Origin: Cryoendolithus antarcticus
Lineage: Eukaryota > Ascomycota > Dothideomycetes > Cladosporiales > Cladosporiaceae
DNA length: 64,000 nt
Reading direction: 5' to 3'
Assembly: GCA_002077065.1 (NCBI GenBank)
Contig: NAJO01000078.1
Location: 50,650-114,649 of the forward strand
Positions 45,101 to 57,000 of the stretch are shown one piece after another (position 1 is the stretch's first letter; the number at the start of each line of letters is the position of its first letter). The position numbers and the translations under genes were made by a program. The notes below the pieces were generated by a model that searched no databases, was not told the DNA's origin, and was given only the letters and a program-made list of their open reading frames with translations.

Positions 45101-45860
45101 GTTCGGGCAGAACAGACCCGATCAAGTCTGGAATTACCTCACAGGCGACAAAGGCCCTCAGAGCATCAAGGGCGGTGACTACGGACTGCACTGCTTCTGT
45201 GCAGATGCAGGACGACCTTTCCTCCACAAGTTCGCTCTCAAGAAGCAAGAATGGATGGACTCTGGCAAAGTCAAAAAGTTCCGCGAGCTCGTCGAGGCAT
45301 ACGTCAAGAACGGCGACCGCGCGCTCGTGTTCAGTCAGTTCACGACACTGATGGACATTCTCGAGGCTGTCCTCCAGACTCTAGGCATCAAGTACATGCG
45401 CCTCGACGGCTCCACGAATATGGGTCTGCGTCAAGACATGCTGGACAAGTTCCACGCCGAGGAGGACATCTCAATCTTCATGCTCAGCACCAAAGCCGGT
45501 GGCGCCGGCATCAATCTTGCCTGTGCGAACAAGGTCATCATCTTCGACTCTGGCTTTAACCCGCAGGACGACGTGCAGGCTGAGAATCGCGCGCATCGTG
45601 TGGGGCAGACTAGAGATGTTGAGGTTGTCAGGCTCGTCACGAGGGGCACGATCGAGGAGGCTATATGGCAGCTTGGGGAGAGTAAGTTGGCGCTGGATAG
45701 CATGGTTAGCAGCGAGGGTGTTGCTGATGCGGAGGCGGAGAAGAAAGGGGAGAAAGAGGTGGAGAGGATGGTGAGGGAGGGGTTGACGGGTGGAGGTGGG
45801 AGTGATTTGAAGGAGGATTTCAAGAAGGGACTTGAGGGCGCTGGGCTGAGCGTGGGGTGA
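42180..45860 (+). CDS. FUN30: SNF2-family chromatin remodeller Fun30/SMARCAD1
   Basis: Single exon, 1226 aa. It is an ATP-dependent nucleosome remodeller linked in yeasts to silencing and DNA end resection. The N-terminus is disordered and acidic, followed by a CUE-like ubiquitin-binding helix bundle near 305-345 (RVERIQAILPQEPVHRCMDA). The SNF2 ATPase starts near 655 (LKDYQLVGLNWL), with DDMGLGKTCQVIAF, DEAH near 786 and LTGTPLQNNLRELIAVLGF; the FIMPDLF stretch after it is characteristic of this subfamily. Helicase C begins near 1048 (VFSQFTTLMDILE) and motif VI is QAENRAHRVGQ near 1131. DEAH replaces the DEGH I expect in Fun30 proteins. Confidence 0.95.
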   Translation: MADSDPISEATPTKRRKLNSQGREWNEEDDSGDDLFEEEATIATIPVPRQLGYSKDRMHTELGNLRQSSPLNPHVTQPTQTLKPTYIDTAPMYTAPSQLGGTQPTQLFAPLAAEEVQVGRSSPPAPEPRLPTMQAPPAPMTRAPFSKPKSFIGSLMAPPGTAFRRPQGIPLPTSAAQPIALEDSDEDPKHYSSDEGTQGLASSIRPTNFTKGGRGLNSSPNRTIREPVIAESPSGPAPFAAMTQRFAYNANSAPTDMASAYGSTSRAPKAPMLPQARQNGPARTLAVQSNARTYNTLDDIPDYLMRKRVERIQAILPQEPVHRCMDALVKRKNNESDAMEWLYETATDHDELAPTPIKSNGIRGVAQSSSSQYSSQPVRAMNNVRQDVKVPTRTIAEKYNQVSRKQSKPSLDDDDDSDDAPRPKGRLINRAKASRPVSSSPPPPKQKMAQPLQRQARAKATITIDSDSEGDAAAVSEEDPITQILAPTSHQVKLLAFFNDRSVREIADLCAQPEADIQAIVDKRPFSRLDEIREVTNAPELTKSGKKSRTKPIGDKIVDMCSQMMTGYDAVDDLVAECEAIGKPIKDALKGWGAGAGEDGELHLMSLDEAHDSGIGTPTSSAGSPAPNGTSSAKETTASKVKGRFIGQPEKMSTEFPLKDYQLVGLNWLNLLWSKKLACILADDMGLGKTCQVIAFLAHLQSQNVDGTHLLIVPGSTLENWLREFARFAPELVVRTYYGSQVERPELQLALEDERSEIDVIVTTYDMAVKPDDNKFLRGLEPAVCVYDEAHALRNTQSDRYNQLMKIKADFKVLLTGTPLQNNLRELIAVLGFIMPDLFAQKKDDLDYIFHHKATTKDDDHAALLSRERIAKARSMMTPFILRRKKKDVLWLPAKHSRVEHCDMTASQAKAYAAETEAARKVFSEKGSKKTSTKTSSNVLMSLRKTAIHPLLSRRLFDDKKLLKIQAALLKSEEFGQNRPDQVWNYLTGDKGPQSIKGGDYGLHCFCADAGRPFLHKFALKKQEWMDSGKVKKFRELVEAYVKNGDRALVFSQFTTLMDILEAVLQTLGIKYMRLDGSTNMGLRQDMLDKFHAEEDISIFMLSTKAGGAGINLACANKVIIFDSGFNPQDDVQAENRAHRVGQTRDVEVVRLVTRGTIEEAIWQLGESKLALDSMVSSEGVADAEAEKKGEKEVERMVREGLTGGGGSDLKEDFKKGLEGAGLSVG

Positions 45861-46353
45861 AGAGCGCTGTCCGGTCCTGATAGCAGGTACCCATCGTACC
45901 TTCTTCGAGCAGGGGAGGAGAGCAGCGGAGGCAACAAGGCACGAAGAAAGCGAGCAGGCAAAGTTTGTGCATGTGCTCGGAGCGTCTGTTGGATCTCACG
46001 GGGAGGAAAGTCCAGACTTGTGACAACATGTGCACGATACATGTAGCACCGCAAGGTAGATCTCTTTGAATTACTATCATGTCGCGTCGACTGATCGTAT
46101 ATACCCTTCACTTCGTCTTTCATTCAACTTTCACATGCTTTGTGGTGCATGAGATCAGGGGCTCTGCTGTACCCCCGCACGTCACGCATGTGGAGATTCG
46201 CTTAGCGCGCGGCCAGCTGCCAAAAGCTGCAACGTGTCGACACGCACAAGCATTGGAAAGTCATATTGCCGAACTTCTCCTCTTGACATCCAACACTCAC
46301 CCACTACACAACACCAATATACTTGTACCTGTTGACTCAGATACTCGTTCATC
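45861..46353. other. Intergenic
   Basis: About 490 bp between FUN30 and calnexin on the same strand. It should contain the calnexin promoter. No other gene is supported. Confidence 0.5.
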
Positions 46354-48230
46354 ATGCGTGTCACACCCCTCCTCACGCTCGGCTGCGCCGCAGTCCTGTC
46401 GCGGGCAGATGTTCTCGAGGATATTGAGGACACTGCAACCGAGGCGACCAGCTCGGTGGCATCGGTTGTCGAGTCGGTGACTTCGTCGCTGGTGTCGAAG
46501 CCCACGTTCACTGTAAGTAGCACTGCTTTGTCGTCATCAATGAGAGAGCTTGGCTGACAAGAAATGCACAGCCCACCACCCTCAAAGCTCCCTTCCTCGA
46601 GCAGTTCACAGACGACTGGGAGTCGAGATGGCAAGCTTCCTCCGCCAAGAAGGAGGGCACGGAAGAGGAGTGGACCTACAACGGCAAGTGGTCCGTCGAG
46701 GAGCCCACCGTCCTTCGCGGCATCGAGGGCGACAAGGGTCTGGTCCTCAAGGACAAGGCTGCCCACCACGCCATCTCCGCCAAGTTCCCCAAGGCTATCT
46801 CAAACAAGAAGGACACCCTTGTAGTCCAGTATGAAGTCAAGCTTCAGTCTGGCCTCGAGTGCGGTGGCGCTTACCTCAAGCTCCTCCAAGACAACAAGGC
46901 CCTCCACGCTGAGGAGTTCTCCAACGCCTCGCCCTACATCATCATGTTCGGCCCTGACAAGTGTGGATCGACCAACAAGGTTCACTTTATTTTCCGCCAC
47001 AAGAACCCCAAGACTGGCGAGTACGAGGAGAAGCACCTCAAGAACACCCCCATGGCCCGCATTACCAAGCAGACGTCCCTCTACACTCTCATCGTCAACC
47101 CAGACCAGACCTACGAGATCCGCATTGACGGCGAGACTGCTCGCGCTGGTTCCCTCCTCGAGGACTTTGAGCCTGCCGTCAACCCCGACAAGGAGATTGA
47201 TGACCCCAAGGACACCAAGCCCGAGGACTGGGTAGAGGACGCCAAGATCGCCGACCCCAAGGAGAAGAAGCCGTCCGACTGGGACGAGGACGCGCCATAC
47301 GAGATTGTCGACGAGGAGGCCGAGAAGCCCGCTGATTGGCTCGAGAACGAGCCGACCACAATCCCCGACCCAGAGGCTGAGAAGCCAGAGGATTGGGATG
47401 ACGAGGAGGACGGCGATTGGGAGCCACCTACCATTCGCAACCCTAAGTGCGATGATGCGTCTGGCTGTGGACCTTGGGAGAAGCCGATGAAGCCTAACCC
47501 AGAGTACAAGGGCAAGTGGACTGCGGCTTTGATCGACAACCCGCTTTACAAGGGTATTTGGGCGCCGAAGAAGATTGCCAACCCGGCTTACTACGAGGAT
47601 AAGGCGCCCGCTGACTTTGAGCCCATGGGAGCTGTAAGTGATTGCTGTGATGCATTGACTCAACATTAGACTAACGAGATTTCACAGATCGGCTTCGAAA
47701 TCTGGACCATGCAGAACGACATCCTCTTCGACAACATCTACATTGGCCACTCCATCTCCGATGCCGAGTCCTTCGGCAACAGCACCTTCACGCCCAAGAA
47801 AGACACCGAGAAGGCAGTTGAGGAGTCCGAGGCACCCAAGCCGGATGAGAAGGACGACTCGCCCATCAAGTCCCCCTCGGACCTCTCCTTCACCGCCGAC
47901 CCAGTCACTTTCGTCACCGAGAAGGTGAAGCTCTTCATCGAGATTGCCAAGCGCGACCCTATCCAAGCCGTCACTTTCGTCCCTGAAGTCTCTGCTCCTC
48001 TCGGTATCGGTCTGCTTACCCTGCTTCTCGTGCTGCTTGGCGGCGTCGGCGGTGGTGCGGCCGCGGTCAGCGCTAATGCGCCTTCTAAGGAGGAGCTGCA
48101 GCAGAAGGCCAAGGTTGCGCAGGCCAAGGCTGCGGCGACTAAGGAGCAGGTTGTTGAGGCTGTGAGCAGCGGCACGCAGAGGGTGCAGGAAGAGGTTAAT
48201 AAGAGGACTACGAGGAGTAGTGCGGAGTAG
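46354..48230 (+). CDS. cnx1: Calnexin, ER membrane chaperone
   Basis: CDS join(46354..46512, 46572..47633, 47688..48230), 587 aa; introns of 59 and 54 nt, both phase 0 with GTAAGT donors. It binds monoglucosylated N-glycoproteins in the ER. A signal peptide (about 1-18) is followed by a Ser/Thr/Val-rich spacer and the lectin domain ([39 protein letters not shown]). The P-domain has KPEDW/KPSDW/KPADW repeats near 47220-47400 and the second-type repeats [12 protein letters not shown] membrane span lies near 512-535, then a Lys/Glu-rich cytosolic tail ending RTTRSSAE. It converges with the fumarate reductase gene. Confidence 0.97.
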
Positions 48231-48784
48231 AGTCTTGAGGTGGACTCGGTGGTGGACACAAGGGGAGGCGACGGCAGCGAAGCAGATCGGAAAAGCGTTA
48301 CATATCTAGATGGAGGGGCAAGGCTTTGTGTCGGAGGAAGCGGCGAGTGTACGACAGCTGGAGTTGCGGATGTAGAAAGCTGAGAGTTGACGGAATCAGT
48401 CCGAACTATTCCCTTCCCCGTTCCTCTCCTCATCGTTTCGTCGCGTGCTCGATCTATCGTGCAGTTTGATGAATCGTGCAGTTTTCGCGCTGTGTGCGTC
48501 GCCTCACCATGCACATATCCCTTCCGCTTGAGTTAAGATACGGGCCTGGAGGCTTTGCACCCGAGCTCTCCTTCCCTGTCGCCCACGTTGTGGTGCTGTG
48601 GACCTAGTGAGCTCTCTTATGCGTAGAGGACAGGCAGATGGAAGGGTTTCGGCTCTGCCAGACAAAGAAGCCTCTGTGCAAGGTATGGTAGCACGAGGAT
48701 AGGCGAACGCAAGGGAAGGTAGATAGTATCGAATGAATTACAAGAAACTATACAATTTGATCTCCCCCCCTTCATTCACAACGA
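48231..48784. other. Intergenic between convergent genes
   Basis: About 550 bp of 3' sequence between calnexin and the fumarate reductase gene. I see no gene. Confidence 0.55.
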
Positions 48785-50872
48785 CTAATACTCCAACCTC
48801 ACCTCCTGCCCCTTGACCTTTCCAATTACAATCCCAGCCGCGTACTTCGGGATAACCTCATCATCATGCAGCATCTCGAACTCCTCGCTCGCGTCGCGTC
48901 CCATGTGCGAGAACAGCGCCTGCGGGCCACCGGGGTGCTCGTCAACCCAGTCTGTGACGTTCATCACCACGCCCTTGACTGCGATCCAGAGATCTTCCTT
49001 GGTGTTGTGCTTGGCGACTTCCTCGAGCGTGTACTCGTCATCTGGGACTTTGAAGTCTGCGAGCGAGTTCGGGGCGGAGACTTGGCCGGGTTCGGTGGAG
49101 GAGTTGTCCATTACTGGCGCGGCGGAGGTTTGGGATTGGTTGGCGAGGGTCTGCTCGGTCGAGGTGCCTGATGAGGAGCCAGCGCTGGCGCCGACACCGT
49201 TCGCCCATTCGACGGAGATCTTGCCTGGTGTGGAAGGATCGATGTGCAGGCTGATTTGCCCGAGACGTTGTGCGGCTTGTGATGTGCCTTGGGTGAGGAC
49301 CTTTTGGAAGAGGTACTTGCTCGCGCTGTCGCCTGCCACACGACCGTAGACAACGCAGCCGAGCAATGACGAGCCACCGAGTCTGTTTGCGCCGTGAACA
49401 CCACCAGCCAGCTCACCGCAGACGAAGAGGCCGTCGAACGGCTTGCCGTCGCTGTTCAAGCATTGCGCTTCCGCGTTGATCTCGATACCACCCATGGTAA
49501 AGTGAAGCACGGGCTCCATAAGTGCAACGTGGAACGTGTCGTTGATGTTGAAGGGGCCGTTGTGGTAGTATTTCTTTCCGAATGGGTCCTGTGCCTTGCC
49601 ATCGGCGTAGCTGTTGTAGTCTGAGAATGTCTTTGCCAGCTCGGACTCGGAGCAGCCAATGTCCTTGATCAGCTCTGCGCCGGTCATCTTCTTCATGAGG
49701 CCACGGCCGGAGTAATGACGGGTGTGGAAGTCAAGGACGTTAGAGGCCTTGCTGTTCAGCACAAGGCGGATTGGCCACTGGTTTGCAGCCTTCTGCTCCC
49801 AGAGCTTGTTGGAGACGTAGTCACGATGCTCGAGCTCATCAGTGAATCGCTGTCCCAATGAGTTGAGCAACAGGCCACCCTCGCCACGGAGCGCCTCGGC
49901 TGCCAGGAACTTCGTCTTTGCGGTCGGGTCTTTGGGGTCCACGAGACCAGTTGGGTGAACTTGGACAGATTCCATGTCAATTCCGTTCGCGCCGATCTTG
50001 AGCAACATCTTGTGTCCGTCACCAGTGGCGTGCGCGCCGTTCGTAGTCGACAAGTCGAATGTGTCCGGCCTCCACTTCTTCAGCAGCGAGTCCTCCGTGA
50101 AATCTGCTGCGTAGCCACCAGTGGCGAGGATCACGGGTCCGTCGACCACGGTCTCCTTCCCGTTGAAGTCGTAGGTCACACCAGTGACGCTGTTTCCCTC
50201 CTTGTTGATCTTGTTGACCTTCGCCTTCTTGATGAGCTTCACGCGCTGGGGCTCCTTCTCGGCGAGCTCCTCGAATCGCTGCATGAGAGCATATGTGATG
50301 GCCATGCCAGGGAATTTCGCGTCATGGCCACGGTGCGTACGTGGGTATGAGTGGCCACTGCGGAAGGATCGTTAGTACCTATGCCCGCTCATATCGAGGT
50401 CTCAAGGTCACTCACCCGAGTCGCGAGACGAGCGTAAGGTCCAAGTTGAACACCTCCTGCAACCACTCGACCGCCGCAGCAGACTTGTACGTCAACACCT
50501 TGATCAGGTCTGGCCGCGCCTTCTCGCGAGCAGACTTGAGTGTGTCATCGTAGAATTGCTTCACGCTGTCGGCGATCTTCGTGTCGACTTGGGTCTGTGT
50601 GAGAGCGCCGTTGATACCCGAGGTGGCTTTGGTGGAGTTGCCGCCCATGAAGTCTGCGTTGCATAGTTAGACATTGCTGTTTCGACTAGGACATAACTAT
50701 CGCAAAGACGCACTGTTCTTGTCGAGGAGGACGACATTGCCGCCTGCGAGGTAGATGGTATGGGCAGCGCTGAGGCCGGACACTGAGAGGAGTGGGGTCA
50801 GCAATGGACTCGCTGCATCGGCAAAATCATGCACTTACGGCCAGCGCCGACAACAATGACAGATGGAGGCAT
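48785..50872 (-). CDS. OSM1: Soluble fumarate reductase with C-terminal cytochrome b5 domain
   Basis: CDS complement(48785..50357, 50416..50653, 50714..50782, 50839..50872), 637 aa; introns 56, 60 and 58 nt. An FAD-dependent reductase of the Osm1/Frd1 type, expected to reduce fumarate to succinate. The N-terminal dinucleotide motif reads VIVVGAGLSGLSAAH and is split by intron 1. Active-site region: VHPTGLVDPKDP, RGEGGLLLNSLG, RFTDELEHRDYVS, then GGIEINAEAQ and CGELAGGVHGANRLGG near the FAD end. The last 80 residues are a cytochrome b5 domain with the heme motif WVDEHPGG and a second His in EMLHDDE. No signal peptide or membrane span is seen. Domain fusion suggests electron delivery through b5. 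Confidence 0.94.
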
Positions 50873-51767
50873 GACTGAGAGGTGTGTGGTGTTTGTTGAT
50901 GGAACGATTGACAGCGGCGGAGGTGGAGAGGGTAGCGGCCAGAGAGGAGGACGTGGAGGGAATAAGAGTAAAGCGCCTTCACGTGAGTGGTTGCAGAGCC
51001 GTGCCGAGGTCTGTGGGGACGATCTGGGGGTCTGGGCTAGCACTGGCTGGTACAAAACAGCGAGGCCAAAGAAATGCACTAGTGACTTGCTCGCAACGGT
51101 CGAAGAGCCAAGTTACGGACGTAGATCTTGGTTCAGATCCCGCCTACAGAAGTTGACTGTTAGTAGCACTCAGTTGTCGTGTCGGTCAGAGATAGTCCGC
51201 ATGGACGAGGGTTGTTCTTTCCAATCGCCGACAATGCTTGGCAAGGCATGTGAAGACAACGCCACCATCTGGGGATCACGAGCCCCGGCTGTGGGGAAGG
51301 AACGGACCACTTGAGAACATGTGAAACAAGGAAAGGAACATGTGATTACTGTGCTCGTGATATGGCTCGTGATATGGCTGAGGAAGGTCACACTTTCCAG
51401 GTACGGCTCCAATGTCACATGTCATTGTGCTCGTTATCCAGCTTTCTAATAAGTCCAATTGCTCCTGTGCTACTATAAGCATACGCGCGATAGTGAGCCT
51501 GTCAACCAACATCGGTGACAAATCGAAGAGCAGGTTCTTGTATCTTTGTTCGGACTTGAGATGCGCATCGATACAGCAGGGAAGTCCTTCCCTGCACTGA
51601 GCAAGCTGGCAAGAGCAGCACCCGGGTTTCGGAATTTGGGAGAGGGCAGATGCATCACACGCTGATACAGACAACGCCGTGATTGTTCCCTGTACAGAAA
51701 TGCTGTCGATATACATAGCCCACCCACTACACATTCTTCGTCGATCCTGCGCTTACTTGACCACTCT
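50873..51767. other. Intergenic
   Basis: About 900 bp: promoter of the fumarate reductase gene and 3' end of the LMBD1-like gene. Several plus- and minus-strand frames of 80-160 codons overlap here, but none carries a motif and they mutually conflict. A direct repeat ctcgtgatatggctcgtgatatggct occurs near 51354-51379. Confidence 0.5.
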
Positions 51768-53674
51768 TCACCAGTTCGAGTCCCTGCCAGCTCCACCAGC
51801 AACACTACCCACAGGCCCTTCCTCTCCGTGGTCTGTCGTACCTCTGTCCGCCGCCGCCTCTCCGTTCACAGCACCGTAGTTCGCCCTCTTGACTCCCTTC
51901 GCCTGTCCAGTGATATCCTGCCACGTGGCACCGAATCGCCTGCCAGTGCTGGCGAGCAGACCCTCCTCTTCCTCCTCCCTCAGATCATCATCGGCCTGAT
52001 CTTCGTCCAGCTTCGGCACGCGGAAGAGCATGACCAGGAAGACGATGACGAAGATGCCCAAGAAGGCAAACTGAGCCCAGAAGTTGATCAGGCCGAGGTA
52101 GGGGAAGTTGACCATGATCCTGTTCAAGAATGTCGATACCACGGTTGGTGTGCAGACAAGCTGTGACGCCGAGTTCTCAGCACGCTCAGAGCACGGCTTG
52201 ACTGCCTTGCGATGGTTCGTGCAGTCGGGCGCTTCATCCGGATAATGTGCGGGCCGGTCGCAGAATGTCTGTGGGCCGTATGTGGCATACTGCGGGGCCA
52301 CAATCATGGTGAGAGTGTAGTTCAGTGCGAGAGTGATGAGTGTCAGCAGAACCGTAGCCATGAGCATTGCATTCGGCGTCGTCTTGCCTTTGCGGATCTT
52401 GAACAGCGTGATCCAGAGGAATCGAATGCCGATCGTAGCCAGACCGACCACGCTCGAGCTGAAGAAGAGCATAGCAAGAAGGAGGAAGAGGATGTAGTCG
52501 ATTGGGAAGATCTTGCTAGACTTCAAGAGCACCCAGTTGATAGGGTTGAAGATCTTGGTGTGTGCAAGCAGAAAGCCACAAGTCGAGCGGCATACTGAGT
52601 TCTTGATCTTGTCGATGCACGTAATGAGCATGGCGGCAAACACGATCAGCGCCACCACGACGAGCAGCAGGCCGCCGATGAGCTTGAGAGGCCGGAAGAC
52701 GGCTTCAGCCTTGATCCAGACACGGACGAGGAAGTTCTGGCCTTCACCGCTGTTCTCGGAAGCTAGTCGCTGGCGGCGGACGAGTGTGCGCTCTTCGCGG
52801 ACCAGAGCTTCGAGCTCTCGTCGATCTCGAGTTTCAAGCCCACCTTCTCTTCCCTCGTTACGCCCATTGAGCTGGCGTTGTCTCTCGCGGTTCTCGTCAA
52901 GCTGGCTTGAGGTCGTTGCTGCAAGCTGTGGCGTTGAAATGCTAGGTGCGGATTTGATGAGGGTGAGAGGCAACAGTGCGAGTCCGGGTGCTGTGTAAAG
53001 GCAGTACAGTATCGTGCCGACTGTAACTAGTATGCCGATCGCAAAGCTCAATGCTCGCTCGCCGTCTGTGAAGTATCAGTATCGTCGCTTAGCGGTCACG
53101 CTTCAATCAGATACATACGGTTCTCCGTCAGCAGATCCTTGAAGAAGTCCAGATCACGGTGCTCATCTCTCGCTTTCCTCGCAACCGGGATGAAGAAGCC
53201 GACCAGGAATAGGACGAGAGCCAGAGCGACGAAGCCAATGGTGTACTTCATCGCACCCCAGAACCTGCTCCCAATGGTCTGCGTCCCCTCCTCGGCAGCA
53301 ACCTCATCATACTCCTCATAGAAGAAGTACGTGAACGGTACGACTAGCAAGCAAAGCACAGCATCGAGGCTATACAAGGCGTAGTAGACAATCTTGAGCT
53401 GCAGCAAGATGTTATCGACAGCGTCTGGCGTGGCCCAGTCCTTCTTGTTGCCTAGCTTGTAGGCTGAGGTTGAGGAGACGAGAGCAACGTCGACTGGGAG
53501 CAGAAGCACAGTAGCCAGGAGTGACAACACTGTTATGAAGCATACTATCGTCACGCCGAGACTGCGCTCTGAGGGCTTCTGATAGATGAAGACAAAGATG
53601 CCGGAGACGAAGAACAGGATTCCGAGACAGACGGCGTAGGCGACCCAGATGAGGGACGTGGCGATGAGACCCAT
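51768..53674 (-). CDS. LMBR1-like multispanning membrane protein (LMBD1-type)
   Basis: CDS complement(51768..53065, 53119..53674), 617 aa, with a 53-nt intron (GTATGT...CACAG) joining LLTEN to [11 protein letters not shown]. About nine hydrophobic spans: five before residue 210, then a hydrophilic Glu/Arg-rich cytosolic loop (about 230-290, [15 protein letters not shown]), then four more. The tail is acidic then polar. Fungal members are annotated as probable lysosomal cobalamin transporters by similarity to human LMBRD1; since most fungi do not depend on cobalamin the true substrate is doubtful. It likely sits in vacuolar or other endomembranes. It is divergent from CFT1. Confidence 0.88.
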
Positions 53675-54049
53675 GGTGACGGTGGACTCGCAGCCGGTGC
53701 AAGGGGAGATCTGGTCCTGGCGGTGTTGATGGTAAATGAACCACCTTCGCAGGCTGCTAAGAGCTCTGTGAGGTGTGGCTGAAGCTCGAACCTTGAAACT
53801 GTGCCGCTATCTTGCAGCAGTGACGATGTGAACAAGAGACGCGGAAGCCATCCCGAAAACGCGTGCACGAGTCAGGAGACGCGACATTTCGGAGGTTGAC
53901 ATTGAATGTTCGAGCTTCCATCATTCCTCAGGTACAGTTCTCTAGTCGAGTTGATAAACCCCTACGCTCTAGACGGCAGCGACACAAGGAGCTTAGGAAG
54001 GCTGAGCGAGACTTGAGAAGGATGCGGCTGCCCTGCAAGAGAATACAAG
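53675..54049. promoter_or_regulatory. Bidirectional promoter of LMBD1-like gene and CFT1
   Basis: 375 bp separate the two divergent start codons, so promoter and 5' leaders of both genes must lie here. No clear TATA box is seen. Confidence 0.6.
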
Positions 54050-57000
54050 ATGCAGTGCTATACTGAGCTCCTTCCTCCCTCGGCCGTTACCCATGCGGTC
54101 GCTCTTCCCTTTCGAACGGCCAGTGAAGAGGACTTGATCGTAGCGAAGACTTCTCTGCTCCAGGTCTACAAAGTGCGCCAATCCCCTGCGCACATCCCAC
54201 GTACGAATGGCACAAGCAATGGGCTTGACGCAAGGAAGGAGACTAGTAAGCTATGCTTAGTCGGCGAATATGCGCTCTCGGGCACAGTCGTGGCTCTGCA
54301 GCGTATCAAGATCACTGTGAGCAAGTCAGGCGGGGATGCGCTGCTCATTGCGTTCGCAGCAGCGAAGCTGTCGCTCGTGCAATGGGATCCCGAGAACCAC
54401 CGCATCAGCACAGTCTCGATACATTACTATGAGGGCGAGAACATCACGATGCAGCCGTTCGGGCCGGATCTGAGGGACAATGCGAGCATACTTACGGTCG
54501 ACCCAAGCTCAAGATGTGCAGCGCTCAAGTTCGGCCAGAGGCATCTCGCGATCCTGCCGTTCAGGCGGGCAGGCGACGAGCTGGCTGAGGCTGACGTCGA
54601 TATGGACATGGATGCACGCAAGCGATCTGCGAACCACGACCAGACGAACGGCGAAGTCAGTGAGACGCCGTACAAGGCTTCGTTCGTGTCGGCACTCACT
54701 CAGGTTGCGCCGGAGATCACTCACCCTGTCGACTTGGCGTTCCTGTACGAGTACAGAGAACCTACCCTAGGCATACTTAGCGCTGCTACCCAACCATCCA
54801 CTGCCCTTTTTGACGTGCGAAAGGACATATTGTCGTATACTGCTGCTACCCTCGATCTCGAACAGCGTGCGTCCACTGTGCTGGTCTCAGTCCAAGGTCT
54901 ACCTTCCGATCTATGGAAGGTTGTGCCTTTGCCACTGCCCATCGGCGGAGCACTGCTCGTCGGCACCAACGAGCTAGTACATATAGATCAGGGTGGCAAA
55001 CCACACGCGGTGGCTGTCAACGAGTTTGCAAATAATGGGAGCAACTTCGGCATGGCCGATCAGTCTTCGCTGGGATTGCGTCTAGAGGACTGCCAGGTTG
55101 CTGTACTTGGTGGTCCTACAGGCGATGTGCTGCTCGTGCTTCGGGATGGTTCAATGGCAGTGCTGAGCTTCGTCGTCCAGGGTCGTAACGTGAGCGGCAT
55201 GCAGGTCGCGCTGATTGACCACAAGGATGAAAAATCCGCTCCAAGTGGCCTCTCGTCCTGCATCGCGAAGTTCAAGAACGGTCAACTCTTCATAGGGAGC
55301 GATGAAAGTGACTCAATTCTCATTGACAATGACGCTGCCGTCCCTGCACTCAGCAGGAAGCGATCGCACGCGCAGATGCTTGGCAAAGGCGGCGACGACG
55401 CCAGCGACGATGAGGATCAGGGCGACGACGACCTGTACGGCGGCGCGTCCGCAGATACTCAGAAGTCGCAACCCATGCAAAACGGCAGCAACGCCCAGCC
55501 TACCACAGCCTACAAGTACCGGCGAATCGATCAGCTGCCTTGCCATGGTCCCGTGAACGCAGTGTGCTTTGGCAAGTCAAGGTCATCTCCTGACAAGCTG
55601 CAAGCTGTTGCTACCATTGACCGAGGGCCTAGCAGCTGTCTTGCATTCTTGAGCAGACAGCTGCAGCCTGTGCTTGGTCGCAGTTGTATCATCGAGGACG
55701 CGAAGAGCATGTGGAACGTGGCCGTCAAGGCGAAGGACTCGAGCCTAGATGAGAAGGACGCGATGCAGTCAACAGACGTGCTCTTCATCTTCGATGGTAG
55801 CTGCACGAAGGCTTACGATCGCGCGGTGTCGGAGGAGGCAACTTCGAACGAAGTGAGCTACATCGAGCGTCAAGAAACCGACTTCGAAGGCGATGGGGAG
55901 ACGGTGGACATTGACGCACTCACAAACAGCACTCGCATCGTGCAATGCCGTCAGACCGAGATTCGAGCCTACGACGCCAATCTCAGTCTGACAGGCATTG
56001 TGCCGATGCTCGACGAAGCCACCGACGCTGAGCTCACGATCGTCGCCACATCATTCTGCGATCCGTACCTTCTAGTGTTGCGGGACGACAGTAGTGTGCA
56101 GGTTCTGCAAGCCGATAAGAACGGCGATATCGAACCTATCGAGGCTGAAGACAGTGAGATCAACACGCACAAATGGCTCAGTGGCTGCCTATACAATGGT
56201 AAGCTCACTGAAGGTGAGCCGGCTGCTTTCCTGCTTCGAGATGATGGGAGTTTGCATGCCTACTCACTACCTGACCTGAAGTTGGTCTATGCCGCATTGA
56301 ATACGCCTCATCTACCACCTGTGCTCTATGGCGATGCAAGCAAGCGACGGATCGGGGCGAAGGAGACTCTGACGGAGGTTGTGGTCGCGGATGTGGGCCC
56401 GACAGACAACGCCGAGCCGTATCTCGTGCTGCGCAGCGCGAGCGACATGCTGACGATCTACGAACCCTTCCATTACCCTGTGCCTGATCATTCGGCGAAG
56501 TGGTTTGATGATCTGAGATTCCGAAAAGTTCCCAACGCGTTCATGCCGAAGTACGAAGAGCCGCTGTCGGGTGAGACTGGACGTGCGACATTCCTCCGTC
56601 CTCTTGACATCGCGGGCTACAGAGCAATCCTGGTGCCTAGTCACGCGCCGAGCTTGTTGACGCGACATGCGTACTGCTTGCCAAAGGTCATCTCGCTACA
56701 GGTGGCGAAGTGTAGAGCACTCACCACTCGGCTGACAGACGATGGCAAGCAAGGATTGGCAGTTCTGCAACAAGACAGCACATTGCAGGAGTGTACGCTC
56801 CCTGACGATATTGACTTCGGGAGTGGCTGGGTCATCAAGAGGCTTGCGCTGGGTGACCTCGATGAGGAGGTCCGCCATATGGCGTTCCACGAGGAGCGCA
56901 ACATATATGTTGTGACAACATGCCGGCCTGTCGATTTCGTCTTCACGGACGACGAGGGCCGGCATCATGACCAAGATGGTAAGTGTCATGCCGATCCTGA

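Noticed and set aside
50829..51314. 161-codon plus-strand frame opposite the fumarate reductase 5' end
   Set aside because: Antisense to a verified exon at its start and without motif beyond it.
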